Below, piece by piece: positions 1 through 8,969 of a stretch of DNA of 64,000 bases. The translations under genes and the position numbers were made by a program. This DNA comes from Rubellimicrobium aerolatum (lineage in GTDB: Bacteria; Pseudomonadota; Alphaproteobacteria; Rhodobacterales; Rhodobacteraceae), in contig NZ_JAGGJP010000008.1 in NCBI RefSeq assembly GCF_017872975.1, forward strand, positions 1-64,000, in the 5' to 3' direction. The notes under the pieces were generated by a model. The model searched no databases. It saw nothing but the letters and a program-made list of their open reading frames with translations, and was not told the origin of the DNA. Each line of letters begins with the position of its first letter. The stretch's first letter is position 1.

Positions 1-1
1 C

Positions 2-64
2 CGCCAGTGGCGCTTCCAGAACGACCCCGATCACGACTGGATCGCAAAGCGCGACGCAGGGTGA
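2..64 (+). CDS. C-terminal end of an unidentified protein (partial)
   Basis: The first 63 bases read as 20 sense codons and a TGA stop, ending in WIAKRDAG. The gene begins outside the window. The fragment is too short to assign to a family. A perfect 9-bp hairpin lies 15 bases after the stop, which fits a real gene end. Confidence 0.4.
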   Translation, partial: RQWRFQNDPDHDWIAKRDAG

Positions 65-420
65 GGACCGCCGGGCTCTCCCTGCGGGCCACCCGCAGGG
101 CAAGCAGCGGAGCGCTGCCCTGACGACGCTTGGTGACGAGGGCGGCGAGATCTTCTAGGAAACGCCCGAAGCGACGATGTTTGAGAACTCTTCGGCGCAG
201 TGGAGAGCCGTCCTCAAGCCGTTTGGCGACATGCCTATAAGTCCGCCGGGTGAGGCTGCGCGTTGGCTTCCAAAGGGCCGAATGTGCCGCGCCGACTTCA
301 ATCCCGATGCCATCGGCTTGACAGCAGGGTCGCGTCTGGAAGGCTGGGCAAAGGATCGTCCCACCGCCTCCAGAACCTCGTTGCCCCAGAGATGTCCCCC
401 GCGGTCATTGGCCCCTCACC
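65..420. other. Gene-free stretch
   Basis: Apart from the hairpin at 80-100 I see nothing recognisable here. Short open frames on both strands (for example 155-364 minus and 177-596 plus) have no conserved motif or convincing ribosome binding site. The plus frame also runs into the antisense of the hydrolase gene. Confidence 0.6.
80..100 (+). terminator. Hairpin after the partial first gene
   Basis: CCCTGCGGG (80-88) and CCCGCAGGG (92-100) form a perfect 9-bp stem with a 3-base loop. No T-tract follows, so intrinsic termination is only a suggestion from its position just after a stop codon. Confidence 0.4.
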
Positions 421-2103
421 CTAGCCGGAGGCTCCGTCGAGGTGTTCGGCGAGCCGTTCCGTGTCCTCCGACGACCAGTCCTCGACCCCCAGCGCCGCCG
501 CCCAGGCCGGGGCGTAGTGCTGCGCCTGGTAGTCGTGTCCGTGGCCGGGCACTCCGAGAGCCAGCGCCATGTCTACGGCCACTTGGGCGAAGGTGACGAA
601 GGGGAACCACCGCATCTGCGGCGACAGGTCGGGAGCTCGGTCGGGCCCGAGCCAGTCCGGCCGACGTAGCGCGAGCGACCAGTCGAAGAACACGATCGGA
701 TCGCTGCCGTACTGGAGCAGCACGAGCCGCATCGGTCCCCAATCGGCATCGAAGCGGTCGAGAGCACCCTCCTGGTTCGAGGCGCGGACCAGCGACCCGT
801 TCCCGAACCGAGGCCGCCAGGCCGGGCTTCCGGGGGCGCGACGGTCCACGACCATGCGCCAGAAATCGCTGAGGAAGGGCGAGCCGGCCCACATGGCTCC
901 GTCGAAGGGATCGCCCAAGACGTCCAGCAGCGGCACGGTCTCCTGCGACAGGAAGGCCCCGAGGCTCAGGCCGTGGAGGGTGAGCCGGGGCCGGTCCTCC
1001 CGCGGAAGGCCTGTCCAGTGGCGGTAGACGAGGTCGAACAGCGCCCGCGCCTCCTCCAGGCCATGCGTCGGATCGACGAGCACGGAGACGGGGCTCGGCA
1101 GGTAGGAATATTGCACGGCGACGCTGGCGACATCTCCCCGAGTCATGTAGTCGAGCGTGTCCATCGCGCCCGGGTCGAGCCAACCCGTCCCGGTCGGCAT
1201 CGCGATGACGAGATGGCTCCGCTCGAACCCACCCACCCGCCGGAGCTCCTCGAAGGCAAGCCGCGCCCGTTCCTCGGCGGTCGGCGCCGCGATCAGGCCG
1301 ACATAGACGCGGACCGGCGTCCGGGCAGGCCCGCCCCAGAAGGTCCCGATCGCCTCGGCCGACGGCGTGCGCGCCACCCAGTCGCGTCCCATGCGGCCGA
1401 GGTCCTCCCAGGCGACCAGCGAGGCGGCGCTGCCCGTGCGGTTCGGGTCGGATGGCGGGGCCGTGTCGGGCGGGACGAAGTCGTCGGCGAGGCGCGAGCT
1501 TTCGTCGATCATCCGCAGGACGCCGCGCAGCACCACGCCGTCGAGGAGGAGCGCGGCGAGAGCGGTCGCCCCAAGGAGGCCGACGGCCCGGGCCGCCCGT
1601 GTTGGCAGGGCGCGGCTGGCCGTCGAGGATAGACGGTCCGAAAGCCTCCCGAAGAGCCGCCCGAAGACCAGGAGCAACAGGAACGCCACGAGAGCGAGCG
1701 TCGCGATCCAGACGGACGCGAAGCCTTCGAGCGGGGGCAGGCCCCAGGCGGCGCGCACGGAGTCCTGCCAGCCCCGGCCGGCGGCCAGGGCCACCAGGGC
1801 CAGGACCCCTGCCACCAACAGGGCGATGCGCCGTAGCAGGACCGGCGCGCGGGTCCGCGCCGCGAGCCCGAGCCAAGCTGCCACCCCGACCGCCGCCTGC
1901 CAGAGGAGATAACCGAGGGCGAGGAGCGCCCCTCCCAGAAGCCCTTGAATGACGGGCGCGCGGGGCGTCATCGAGGGCGTGAGCGAAAGGGCGAACAGCA
2001 AGGTGCCGCAGAGAACGCCTCCGGCGCTGGGCCCCACGAGGACGCGGGCCGGCCACCGGCCGTTCGCGGAGACGCCCGCCCTCTCGGCCGCCTGTCGCGT
2101 CAT
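421..2103 (-). CDS. Integral-membrane alpha/beta-hydrolase family protein
   Basis: This 560-residue protein matches the bacterial family that joins an N-terminal multi-helix membrane domain to a C-terminal alpha/beta-hydrolase domain (the Abhydrolase_9 type). About five hydrophobic segments lie within residues 20-200, including a Leu/Val-rich one near 131-148. The nucleophile elbow G-L-S-L-G is seen near residues 378-382 (Ser about 380). The catalytic half would face the periplasm or membrane surface. Substrate is unknown; lipid or ester hydrolysis is a guess. An in-frame start 30 codons upstream exists, but that extension is Pro/Gly/Arg-rich, so the ATG at 2103 is preferred. The family is fairly sure, the biochemical role is not. 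Confidence 0.75.
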   Translation of the reverse strand: MTRQAAERAGVSANGRWPARVLVGPSAGGVLCGTLLFALSLTPSMTPRAPVIQGLLGGALLALGYLLWQAAVGVAAWLGLAARTRAPVLLRRIALLVAGVLALVALAAGRGWQDSVRAAWGLPPLEGFASVWIATLALVAFLLLLVFGRLFGRLSDRLSSTASRALPTRAARAVGLLGATALAALLLDGVVLRGVLRMIDESSRLADDFVPPDTAPPSDPNRTGSAASLVAWEDLGRMGRDWVARTPSAEAIGTFWGGPARTPVRVYVGLIAAPTAEERARLAFEELRRVGGFERSHLVIAMPTGTGWLDPGAMDTLDYMTRGDVASVAVQYSYLPSPVSVLVDPTHGLEEARALFDLVYRHWTGLPREDRPRLTLHGLSLGAFLSQETVPLLDVLGDPFDGAMWAGSPFLSDFWRMVVDRRAPGSPAWRPRFGNGSLVRASNQEGALDRFDADWGPMRLVLLQYGSDPIVFFDWSLALRRPDWLGPDRAPDLSPQMRWFPFVTFAQVAVDMALALGVPGHGHDYQAQHYAPAWAAALGVEDWSSEDTERLAEHLDGASG

Positions 2104-2365
2104 GGTAGGGCCGGTTCCCCGGCCAGGAGGGCCCGGCGATCCGCTGGCGAGGCGCGGGGTTCGCCCTTTGCGCCCACGAGGTCCGTCCGGCACCGAACCG
2201 GCCGAAGGGTGCGAAGGAGCGCGCGCAAGCTTGGCGGCACGGGGGTCCCGGAAGCGCGCTGCACCGGCGGGCGCTTGGCGCCTGGCACGGCGGGGCTCCT
2301 CGGCACCATGCCTCCCGGGGCGTCGTGGCCGCTCGAATCCGGGGACTGGCGCATGTCCCGTCCGG

Positions 2366-3424
2366 TCAGTCGGCGGGCTCGAACGGGAATGGCTCGGCCA
2401 GGGCGAACTCTCCCGACGCCTCGCCGGACAGGATGCGGGCCATATCCACGCCGAGGTCGAGCTTCCGCGCCCCCGAGCCCTCCGAGAAGTCGAGCCGCTT
2501 GAGGTCGACCCAGAACACGTTCGGCGACAGCGCCGATTCCGCGTAGAAGAGCCGGTCGGTCTGGTCGGCCACGACGCGCCAACGCGTGGTGGCGAGGTTC
2601 GGTTGTCCCGGCACGCTGATGCCCCAGGGCGTCGAGGCGTTGCGGATCACGCTCATGGTCGCGGCGGCGGCCACGCGCGGGTCGGACGACTGCTCCACGG
2701 CGTCGATGTAGAACGACGCCCGCACGAAGCGGTCGGTGGCGCGGCTGGTGCCCGGAAGGAAATCGCGGGGGTTCACCCGGTCCCAGTAGGCGCGCACGGC
2801 GAGCTGCTCCTCGTAGCGCGGCTCGTTGGTCATCACCCGGAACTCGCGTGAATGATGGATCGCCAGCTCGCCGTCGATCCATTCCAGGATGGCGCTGTCA
2901 CCAGTCGCGTCCGACAGCGACAGATGCACGGTCGTCATCCGTCCGGGCATGGCCGGAACCTCGCCCGTCACGGCGTCGAAGGGGGTGGCGCGCAGGTCCT
3001 CGACCGCCTCGGCCACCGTGGCGTAGTTGTCGAGGAAGTATTGTGCCCAGATCGACAGCGACATCCTCGGGGTCGTGCCGTCGTCCTCCGGGTAATCGGC
3101 ATCCACCTGCCACAGCAGGTTCGCCACCAGCCCGGCCTCGTTCATCCCGTCCACCGTGGAGATGTCGTAGCCCGACACGATCAGACTGCCGTAGCGCGAG
3201 GTCCATTCGACCGAGCGCGGCCCGGCCTTGCCGTCCCGTTCCATCCCACGCGGGAAGACCCACAGGTTGCTGGCGATGGGCGCGCTCCAGTCGAAGCTGC
3301 GCCCCGTCAGGACGCGCCCCTCGGGGCCGAGATAGACGGCCCGCGTGCAGGCCTCGGCGACCGTGGCGGCCCCGAGCGCCGCCGCGAGGAGGAGGGCCGC
3401 CGCCGATCGCATCCGCCTGTTCAT
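2366..3424 (-). CDS. Choloylglycine hydrolase family protein (linear amide C-N hydrolase)
   Basis: This is an Ntn-hydrolase of the bile salt hydrolase / penicillin V acylase family, 352 residues. A signal peptide (MRSAAALLLAAALGAATVAEA) is followed at once by Cys26, which becomes the N-terminal nucleophile after cleavage, as in periplasmic members. Other family marks are 'GRSFDW' near residue 41, a 'DGMNEAGL' block near residue 117 and 'TNEP' near residue 195. In Gram-negative bacteria such enzymes often act on N-acyl-homoserine lactones or other N-acyl amides; the substrate here cannot be read from sequence. It is followed 13 bases later by an outer-membrane-protein gene on the same strand. 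Confidence 0.85.
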   Translation of the reverse strand: MNRRMRSAAALLLAAALGAATVAEACTRAVYLGPEGRVLTGRSFDWSAPIASNLWVFPRGMERDGKAGPRSVEWTSRYGSLIVSGYDISTVDGMNEAGLVANLLWQVDADYPEDDGTTPRMSLSIWAQYFLDNYATVAEAVEDLRATPFDAVTGEVPAMPGRMTTVHLSLSDATGDSAILEWIDGELAIHHSREFRVMTNEPRYEEQLAVRAYWDRVNPRDFLPGTSRATDRFVRASFYIDAVEQSSDPRVAAAATMSVIRNASTPWGISVPGQPNLATTRWRVVADQTDRLFYAESALSPNVFWVDLKRLDFSEGSGARKLDLGVDMARILSGEASGEFALAEPFPFEPAD

Positions 3425-3437
3425 CGCCGTCTCCCGC

Positions 3438-4187
3438 TCAGAAGCGCCAGGTCACGCCGAGGAGGGGGCCGGAGAGCGCCGCCTCGAAGTCCGTCCCCCC
3501 ACTGTCGTAGTCCACATACAGCCGTCGCCAGCCCGAGGAGACATAGAACCTGTCCGTGACGGCGTAGTTCAGGGTCGCGACCACCTGGTTCGTGGCCTCC
3601 GACCCGGTGCCGAAGCCACCCACGTCGGCATAAAGGATTGCCGACAGGCGCGGCGCGAGCGTCAGGTTCACCCGCGCGCCAAGGATCGGGTCCGAGAAGC
3701 TCACGTCCGCGCCGGCCGACAGGCCCACCGCCGGCGCGGCGGCCGAGACCTCCACGTCCCAGAACCGCGCCCCGGCCAGAAGGTCCACCGTCGCGCGCGG
3801 CCCGGAGACGGCGCGGTAGCCCACCGCCAGCGTGACCGACCTCTGACTCACCTCGCCCTCGGCCGGGAGCCCCGGCGGCACGGTCCCTTCGCGCGAGGAG
3901 GTGGCGCTGCTGATGTCGCCCAGGACGACCCAGCGCTCGCTCCGCGCATAGGCCGACAGGAAGAACGCCCCGTCGAGGTCCTCCAGCACGTCCGACAGCG
4001 ACTCGTCGAAGTCGAGCGTCGGCCCCCCCGCGAGGGGCGTCAGCTCGCCCGATACGCCGCTGCCCCAGACGTAGGGCGTCACCTGCACGTTCCAGCCGCG
4101 CCCGTCCTGCGCGGCCGCCGGCACTGCGGCGAGGGCGGCCGCGAGGGCCGGCCCAAGCCGAACGACAAGGGACGGAAGCATCCTCAT
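3438..4187 (-). CDS. Outer membrane beta-barrel protein
   Basis: A 249-residue protein with a clear signal peptide (MRMLPSLVVRLGPALAAALA, cleaved around AAAQ-D). Alternating aromatic/polar strands follow, and the chain ends in LLGVTWRF, the terminal-Phe signature used by the outer-membrane assembly machinery. The sequence resembles the small porin-like barrels common in Rhodobacteraceae, and no specific ligand is evident. Its ATG (4187-4185) overlaps the TGA of the upstream amidohydrolase gene in an ATGA arrangement, so the two are probably translationally coupled. Co-transcription with the downstream Ntn-hydrolase is likely from the short gap. Confidence 0.75.
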   Translation of the reverse strand: MRMLPSLVVRLGPALAAALAAVPAAAQDGRGWNVQVTPYVWGSGVSGELTPLAGGPTLDFDESLSDVLEDLDGAFFLSAYARSERWVVLGDISSATSSREGTVPPGLPAEGEVSQRSVTLAVGYRAVSGPRATVDLLAGARFWDVEVSAAAPAVGLSAGADVSFSDPILGARVNLTLAPRLSAILYADVGGFGTGSEATNQVVATLNYAVTDRFYVSSGWRRLYVDYDSGGTDFEAALSGPLLGVTWRF

Positions 4188-5647
4188 GCCGGCATCTCCT
4201 TCACGATCCGTCCCCCCTTCAGGATGAGCCGCAGGTTGGCCTCCGGGTCGCCCAGCCAGTCGAGCCCGGCCTCCGGGTCGCCCTCGACCACCAAAAGGTC
4301 GGCATGGGCACCCGGCGCGATGACGCCGAGTGGCGCGGGGTAGGGCGCCCGCCCCCCCGACAACGCCAGCAGCTCGCCCGCGTTGCCGGTGGCCATCCGC
4401 AGCGCCTCCAGCGGCGGCATGAAGCGCGCCAGCTTGGCGAGCTGCCGGCCCTGGCTCGCGCCGCCCTCGCCCGCGTTGAACAGGATGTCGGTGCCAAAGG
4501 CCATGCGGACCCCGAGGCTCCGGCCCAGGTCGAAGGCGCGCACCGTGCCCTCGGCGATGCGGGCCTGGTCGGCGCGCTGCGCCGGGTCCGGCTTGGCGTT
4601 GGCGTCCTCGTCGAGAAGGAAGGGCTGGATCGACCACCACACCCCCTCGCCGGCCATGATGCGCGCCGTCTCCTCGTCGGCGAGCTGGCCATGCTCGATG
4701 GAGCGCACGCCCGCCCTCACGGCCCGCTGGATGCCTTCGGGCAGGTAGACGTGGGCGCAGACATAGGTGCCCCAGTCCGCCGCCGCCTGCACCGCCGCGC
4801 GCATCTCCGGCTCGGTGAACTGGACGGAGTCGAGCGGGTCGTAGACCGAGGACACGCCGCCGCCCGCGTGGATCTTGATCTGGCTCGCCCCCTGCATGAG
4901 CTGCTCGCGCACGCGGCGCAGCACCTCGTCCGGCCCGTCGGCGATGACGGCGACGCCCGTCCGCTCGCTGTAGTCGGCCGGGTCGCCGGGCATCCGGGGC
5001 AGGGCGTGGAGCATCCGATAATCCCCGTGCCCCGAGGTCTGCGAGATCGCCGCGCCCGACGGGAAGATGCGCGGCCCTTCCACCACGCCCCGGTCGATCG
5101 CCGCCTTGAGCCCGAAGGCCGGCCCGCCCACGTCGCGCACGGTCGTGAAGCCGCGCCGGAGCGTCGCCCCTGCCTCGCGCCCTGCGATCAGGTGGACGAG
5201 GGCGATGTCCTGCGTCAGCGCCGCGATCTGGCTCACCGCCGTCAGCGTGGCGTGCCAATGCGCGTCGATGAGCCCCGGGATCACGGCCCGCCCGCCGCAG
5301 TCGATGACCTCGGCCCCCTCCGGGACCTCGCCGGCCGGCGGAAGCCCCGCGATCCGGTCGCCCTCGACCAGGATCGCGACGCCCTCGCGCATCGCGAGGT
5401 CGCGCCCGTCGAAGAGACGCAGATTCGTGAGCAGCAGCGGCCGCCCCGGCGCCTGCGCCCGGACCTCCACGGGTGCGATCCCGAACCCCGCGAACATCCC
5501 CAGCACCGCCGCCGCCCCGCCCAGCATCCGCCGCCGCGTGATGTCGGCCTCGATCCGCCGCATGGCCGCGAAGGTTTCCGGCGAGCCGCAGAGGCAGGAA
5601 TGGTCGTGCTGGGGAAAGGGATGGGCGCGTTCGCAGGCCGAGCACAT
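4184..5647 (-). CDS. Tat-exported metal-dependent amidohydrolase family protein
   Basis: A 487-residue member of the imidazolonepropionase / prolidase-like amidohydrolase group. Metal-site motifs are visible: 'GLIDAHWHA' (HxH), a Lys in 'QIKIHAGGG', 'CAHVY', 'IEHGQ' and 'AFGTDI'. The N-terminus from the chosen ATG (5647) holds the Cys/His cluster MCSAC..HPFPQHDHSCLC. A twin-arginine signal (TRRRMLGGAAA, about residues 37-47) follows, so the mature enzyme is predicted to be periplasmic. An in-frame ATG 30 codons upstream is less likely, because relatives often begin with a similar MCxxC segment. The substrate is unknown; peptidase or carbamate hydrolase activities occur in the family. Confidence 0.8.
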   Translation of the reverse strand: MCSACERAHPFPQHDHSCLCGSPETFAAMRRIEADITRRRMLGGAAAVLGMFAGFGIAPVEVRAQAPGRPLLLTNLRLFDGRDLAMREGVAILVEGDRIAGLPPAGEVPEGAEVIDCGGRAVIPGLIDAHWHATLTAVSQIAALTQDIALVHLIAGREAGATLRRGFTTVRDVGGPAFGLKAAIDRGVVEGPRIFPSGAAISQTSGHGDYRMLHALPRMPGDPADYSERTGVAVIADGPDEVLRRVREQLMQGASQIKIHAGGGVSSVYDPLDSVQFTEPEMRAAVQAAADWGTYVCAHVYLPEGIQRAVRAGVRSIEHGQLADEETARIMAGEGVWWSIQPFLLDEDANAKPDPAQRADQARIAEGTVRAFDLGRSLGVRMAFGTDILFNAGEGGASQGRQLAKLARFMPPLEALRMATGNAGELLALSGGRAPYPAPLGVIAPGAHADLLVVEGDPEAGLDWLGDPEANLRLILKGGRIVKEMPA

Positions 5648-6103
5648 GGATGGGCTACTTTCGTCGCGGGAGGGATAGGCCGGCGGCGCGGCCTTCGCGT
5701 GAATCGTGATCTGGTTTACGCTGCGGGAGCATGGCACAGGCCGGCACGGCCAGCAACAAGCGTCGGTCGGTGCAAGGATGGTGCCAGCTCGGCGCTAGCA
5801 ACTCGACGAGGCATGACGACGGTGCGTCGTTGCCCTGCTCGATCTTCCATTAGCTTCGATGGACGGCCCGTGATCACCGGAACCAGCCTTGGGATGGTCC
5901 ACGCAGTCCAGAAAGGGTGCGCGTCGCCTCTCGTGCGGGAGGTTGCAAATCACGGTGCCATTCGGCTCGTCGGCACGAGCGGACCTGCAGGCGGACGCCC
6001 GCCCCAGCTTCGGCCATCGGTGCCCTTGAAATCGTGCAGGGCGGCGGCGGCGGCAGGGCGCCCGTCCGGCTGGATTGCCGGTCTTGCCCACGCATGCGTT
6101 GGT
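5648..6103. other. Non-coding stretch with decayed sequence
   Basis: No intact gene is seen. The part next to 6104 may be the eroded 3' end of the desaturase remnant described in the next entry, but no family motif survives beyond the 'ARWQKKME' segment. The rest holds nothing I can identify. Confidence 0.5.
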
Positions 6104-6353
6104 CCGCTCCATCTTCTTCTGCCAACGCGCATCCCTGGCGGCATCGCCCGCCCTGGTCCCGTCGTGCCAAGTGCCAAACCATCGGTCGAGCGGGATGGGC
6201 CCGTCCGCGTAGTTCGCCCCGAAGTTCTTGTGGTGGAAATAGTGGGCGAAGGCGTGGGTATCGACGGCCTTGTCATCGCCCGTCTTGATCTTGTCGAATC
6301 CCAGATGGCCCACGACAGCCCCGAAGCCCGCCATGTGGAGGGCGAGGAGCCCA
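6104..6353 (-). pseudogene. Remnant of a sterol desaturase / fatty acid hydroxylase gene
   Basis: Read on the minus strand from about 6353, the frame gives NGLLALHMAGFGAVVGHLGF and then 'AHYFHHKNFGANYADG' and 'PLDRWFGTWHDG'. This is the conserved C-terminal block of the membrane di-iron hydroxylase family, with the last HxxHH-type histidine cluster. A TGA stop lies three codons before this segment, and nothing upstream matches the N-terminal two thirds with the other histidine boxes. The gene is therefore truncated and inactive. It sits between a degraded regulator and a housekeeping-like gene group, in a region that has clearly been losing sequence. Confidence 0.7.
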
Positions 6354-6492
6354 TTGCATCAGGGATGGTGAGATCACCGCAAACGTCGTGTCGGGGTGTT
6401 TCAAGGTCGTCGTGGAACTATGGCCTCATCGGAGAAGCATCCAAGCAGGGACGCGTTCTGAGGTGTCGCGTTCCGCCGAAGGGAGAGCCGCC

Positions 6493-7066
6493 ATGCGTCG
6501 GGTCAGCATCGCCGAAATCAGGCGCGAATCAGGGCTGTCCCGCGCGACGATGAATCGTGTCCTGAACCGCCCGGGGGGACCTGCATCCCCTGACCAGGAC
6601 CGTGGTCGAGGAGACGATCCTCCAACTGTCGATGCCCGTGCCCTTTTCCAGGGTGGTCCGTTCCGGCGAGGCCCTGGGCGAGGACAGCCCGGGCCTGACG
6701 CGGAATCGGTCGCTCGCCTCATGAAGGCGCAGCCGGCGCTGGGCGCCATCTACAACGTCGGCGGCGGGAACCTGGGCCTCGCCTGAGCCCTGAGAGAAGC
6801 CGGCCGCGCCGACGACCTCCTGCTCGTCGGTCACGTGACCAACGGGATCACCGTCCCTCTCCTGCGCGACCCGTCTCCTGCGCGACGGAGCAGCCATGGA
6901 CTTCGCCCTCGCCCAGGACCCGGCAGCCCTGCTGGCCGAAGCCATGCGACAGGCCGCCACGAAGCCGGAGGAGCGGTCCCGCGACGGCGTCCTGCTGGAT
7001 CTCGTCGTGTTCACCCGCATCGAGCTGCCAAGCTTCGGGCAGACCGAAGCGGGCGCTCCGTCCTGA
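6493..7066 (+). pseudogene. Decayed LacI-family transcriptional regulator
   Basis: The start (MRRVSIAEIRRESGLSRATM) is an intact LacI-type helix-turn-helix. After 'NRPG' the family sequence continues only in the next frame (HPLTRTVVEETILQLS), showing a frameshift near 6575. Most of the sugar-binding core is then missing. The C-terminal part 'ARLMKAQPALGAIYNVGGGN' is recognisable but is broken by TGA at 6784-6786 ('GLA*ALREAGRADDLLLVGH'). A further frame change near 6880 leads to 'DFALAQDPAALLAEAMRQAA' and 'LLDLVVFTRIELPSF'. Its position directly upstream of a sugar ABC operon suggests it once controlled that operon. Confidence 0.75.
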
Positions 7067-7387
7067 AAGCCGCGCCGGGGCGTGCGCGACCCTCGGGCTG
7101 CGTAGAACGAGACGGCCCGGCTCGAACCGATGGCTTGTTGCGGGCCCGGATGAAGGCGCCTTCCAACCCAAGAGATCGAGATTCCACTCCATCCCGATTC
7201 GAGCAGTGATGATGTTTCAGGATGCATCAAGGGCATGGGCGCCTTGACCTATGCGCGAGGTTCAGCGCGCAGCCTGACAGGATCGGGACTGAATGGCGGA
7301 GCTTTGGCCTGTTTCTTCCAGCATGACGCATCGAGACATTGCGTCACTCGAACCAGCCGTGGCAGGCTGAAGGAGACCCGGGATGGC
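7067..7387. other. Upstream region of the sugar ABC operon
   Basis: About 320 bases between the wrecked regulator and the transporter operon. No gene is seen. It should hold the operon promoter, but I cannot point to a clear -35/-10 pair or to a LacI-type palindrome. Confidence 0.4.
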
Positions 7388-8953
7388 ATGGCCAAAGAAG
7401 CCGACGACCGGGCAGGGGAGGAGAACGTGACGGGAGCACAGCCCGAGGCGCTGCCGACATTGGTGGATATGCGGGGAATAGAAAAGTCGTTCCCTGGCGT
7501 GCGTGCCTTGCAGAATGTCCGCTTCGATCTCCGCCCCGGCGAGGTCCACGCCCTCATGGGCGAGAACGGAGCGGGCAAGTCGACGCTGATGAAGATCCTG
7601 ACCGGGGTCTATCAGCCGGACGGCGGCGAGATCCGGGTCGATGGCCGGCCGGTCACGCTGCGCGATCCGCAGGCCGCGCAGGCTCTCGGCATCAGCATCA
7701 TCCATCAGGAGCTCTACCTGATGAACCATCTCACAGCGGCGCAGAACATCTTCATCGGCCGCGAACCCCGCAAAGGCTTCGGCATTTTCGTCGATGAAGC
7801 CAAGCTCAGGCGCGACGCGGCCGCGATCTTCCGGCGGATGAGGGTGGGCATCGACCCGGCGGCCGAGGTCGGCCACATGACCGTGGCGCGCCAGCAGCTC
7901 GTCGAGATCGCCAAGGCCCTGTCGTATGACGCCCGGGTCCTCGTCATGGACGAGCCGACCTCCGCCCTGAACGAGACCGAGGTCGAGCATCTCTTCACGG
8001 TGATCGACGACCTCAAGGCCAACGGCGCCGGGATCGTCTACATCACCCACAAGATGGACGAGGTGAAGCGCATCGCCGACCGGGTGACCGTCATGCGCGA
8101 CGGCCAGTACATCGACACGCTGCCCGCCGCGACGACGCCGATGGCGACCATCATCCAGATGATGGTGGGGCGCGAACTGGCCGATCAGCACCGCGCCACG
8201 GGGCGACGGGCCGAGGAGGAGGTGCTGCGCGTCACCCGCCTGAACCGGGGCGATGCGATCCGCGACGTGAGCTTCGCCCTGCACAAGGGCGAGATCCTCG
8301 GGTTCGCCGGGCTCATGGGGGCGGGAAGGACCGAGGTCGCGCGCGCGATCTTCGGCGCGGACCCGATCGACAGCGGCGAGATTCGGGTCCACGGGCGGCC
8401 ACGCCGGATCGCCAGCCCGGCCGACGCCGTGGCGAACGGCATCGCCTATCTGAGCGAGGACCGCAAGCACTTCGGCCTCGTGACCGGCATGTCGGTGCGC
8501 GACAACGTCACCATGGCGAGCTGGGGGCGCTTCATGTCCGGCGGCCTGTTCATGCGGGACGGCGCGCTGGGCGATGTGGCCAAGGACTACGTGCGCAGGC
8601 TCAAGGTGAAGACGCCGCACGTCCACCAGGAGACGCGGCTCCTCTCCGGCGGCAACCAGCAGAAGGTCGTCATCGCCAAGTGGCTCCTGCGGGACTGCGA
8701 CATCCTGATCTTCGACGAGCCGACCCGAGGCATCGACGTGGGCGCCAAGGCCGAGATCTACCGCCTGCTCGAGGACCTCGCCGCGCAGGGCAAGGCGATC
8801 ATCGTGATCTCCTCCGAGCTGCCCGAGGTCCTGCGGCTGTCGCACCGCATCGCGGTGATGTGCGAAGGGCGGATCACGGGCGAGCTCGATGGCCGCACGG
8901 CCACGCAGGAGGACATCATGACGCTGGCGACGCAGCGCGCCGAGGCGGCGTGA
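7388..8953 (+). CDS. Sugar ABC transporter ATP-binding protein (RbsA-type double ATPase)
   Basis: The cytoplasmic energy subunit of a carbohydrate uptake transporter, with two fused ABC domains (521 residues, as usual for the RbsA/MglA/XylG family). The first domain has Walker [10 protein letters not shown] (about 58-66), a degenerate signature '[15 protein letters not shown]' and Walker B '[12 protein letters not shown]'. The second has the family's altered P-loop GLMGAGRTE, signature '[11 protein letters not shown]' and '[11 protein letters not shown]'. The start is uncertain: ATG 7388 has AGGAG 12 bases upstream, while GTG 7427 has GGGGAGGAG at ideal spacing and would give 508 residues. 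It is the first gene of a three-gene operon with the permease 16 bases downstream. Confidence 0.88.
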   Translation: MAKEADDRAGEENVTGAQPEALPTLVDMRGIEKSFPGVRALQNVRFDLRPGEVHALMGENGAGKSTLMKILTGVYQPDGGEIRVDGRPVTLRDPQAAQALGISIIHQELYLMNHLTAAQNIFIGREPRKGFGIFVDEAKLRRDAAAIFRRMRVGIDPAAEVGHMTVARQQLVEIAKALSYDARVLVMDEPTSALNETEVEHLFTVIDDLKANGAGIVYITHKMDEVKRIADRVTVMRDGQYIDTLPAATTPMATIIQMMVGRELADQHRATGRRAEEEVLRVTRLNRGDAIRDVSFALHKGEILGFAGLMGAGRTEVARAIFGADPIDSGEIRVHGRPRRIASPADAVANGIAYLSEDRKHFGLVTGMSVRDNVTMASWGRFMSGGLFMRDGALGDVAKDYVRRLKVKTPHVHQETRLLSGGNQQKVVIAKWLLRDCDILIFDEPTRGIDVGAKAEIYRLLEDLAAQGKAIIVISSELPEVLRLSHRIAVMCEGRITGELDGRTATQEDIMTLATQRAEAA

Positions 8954-8969
8954 ACCGGAGGCACGAGCA

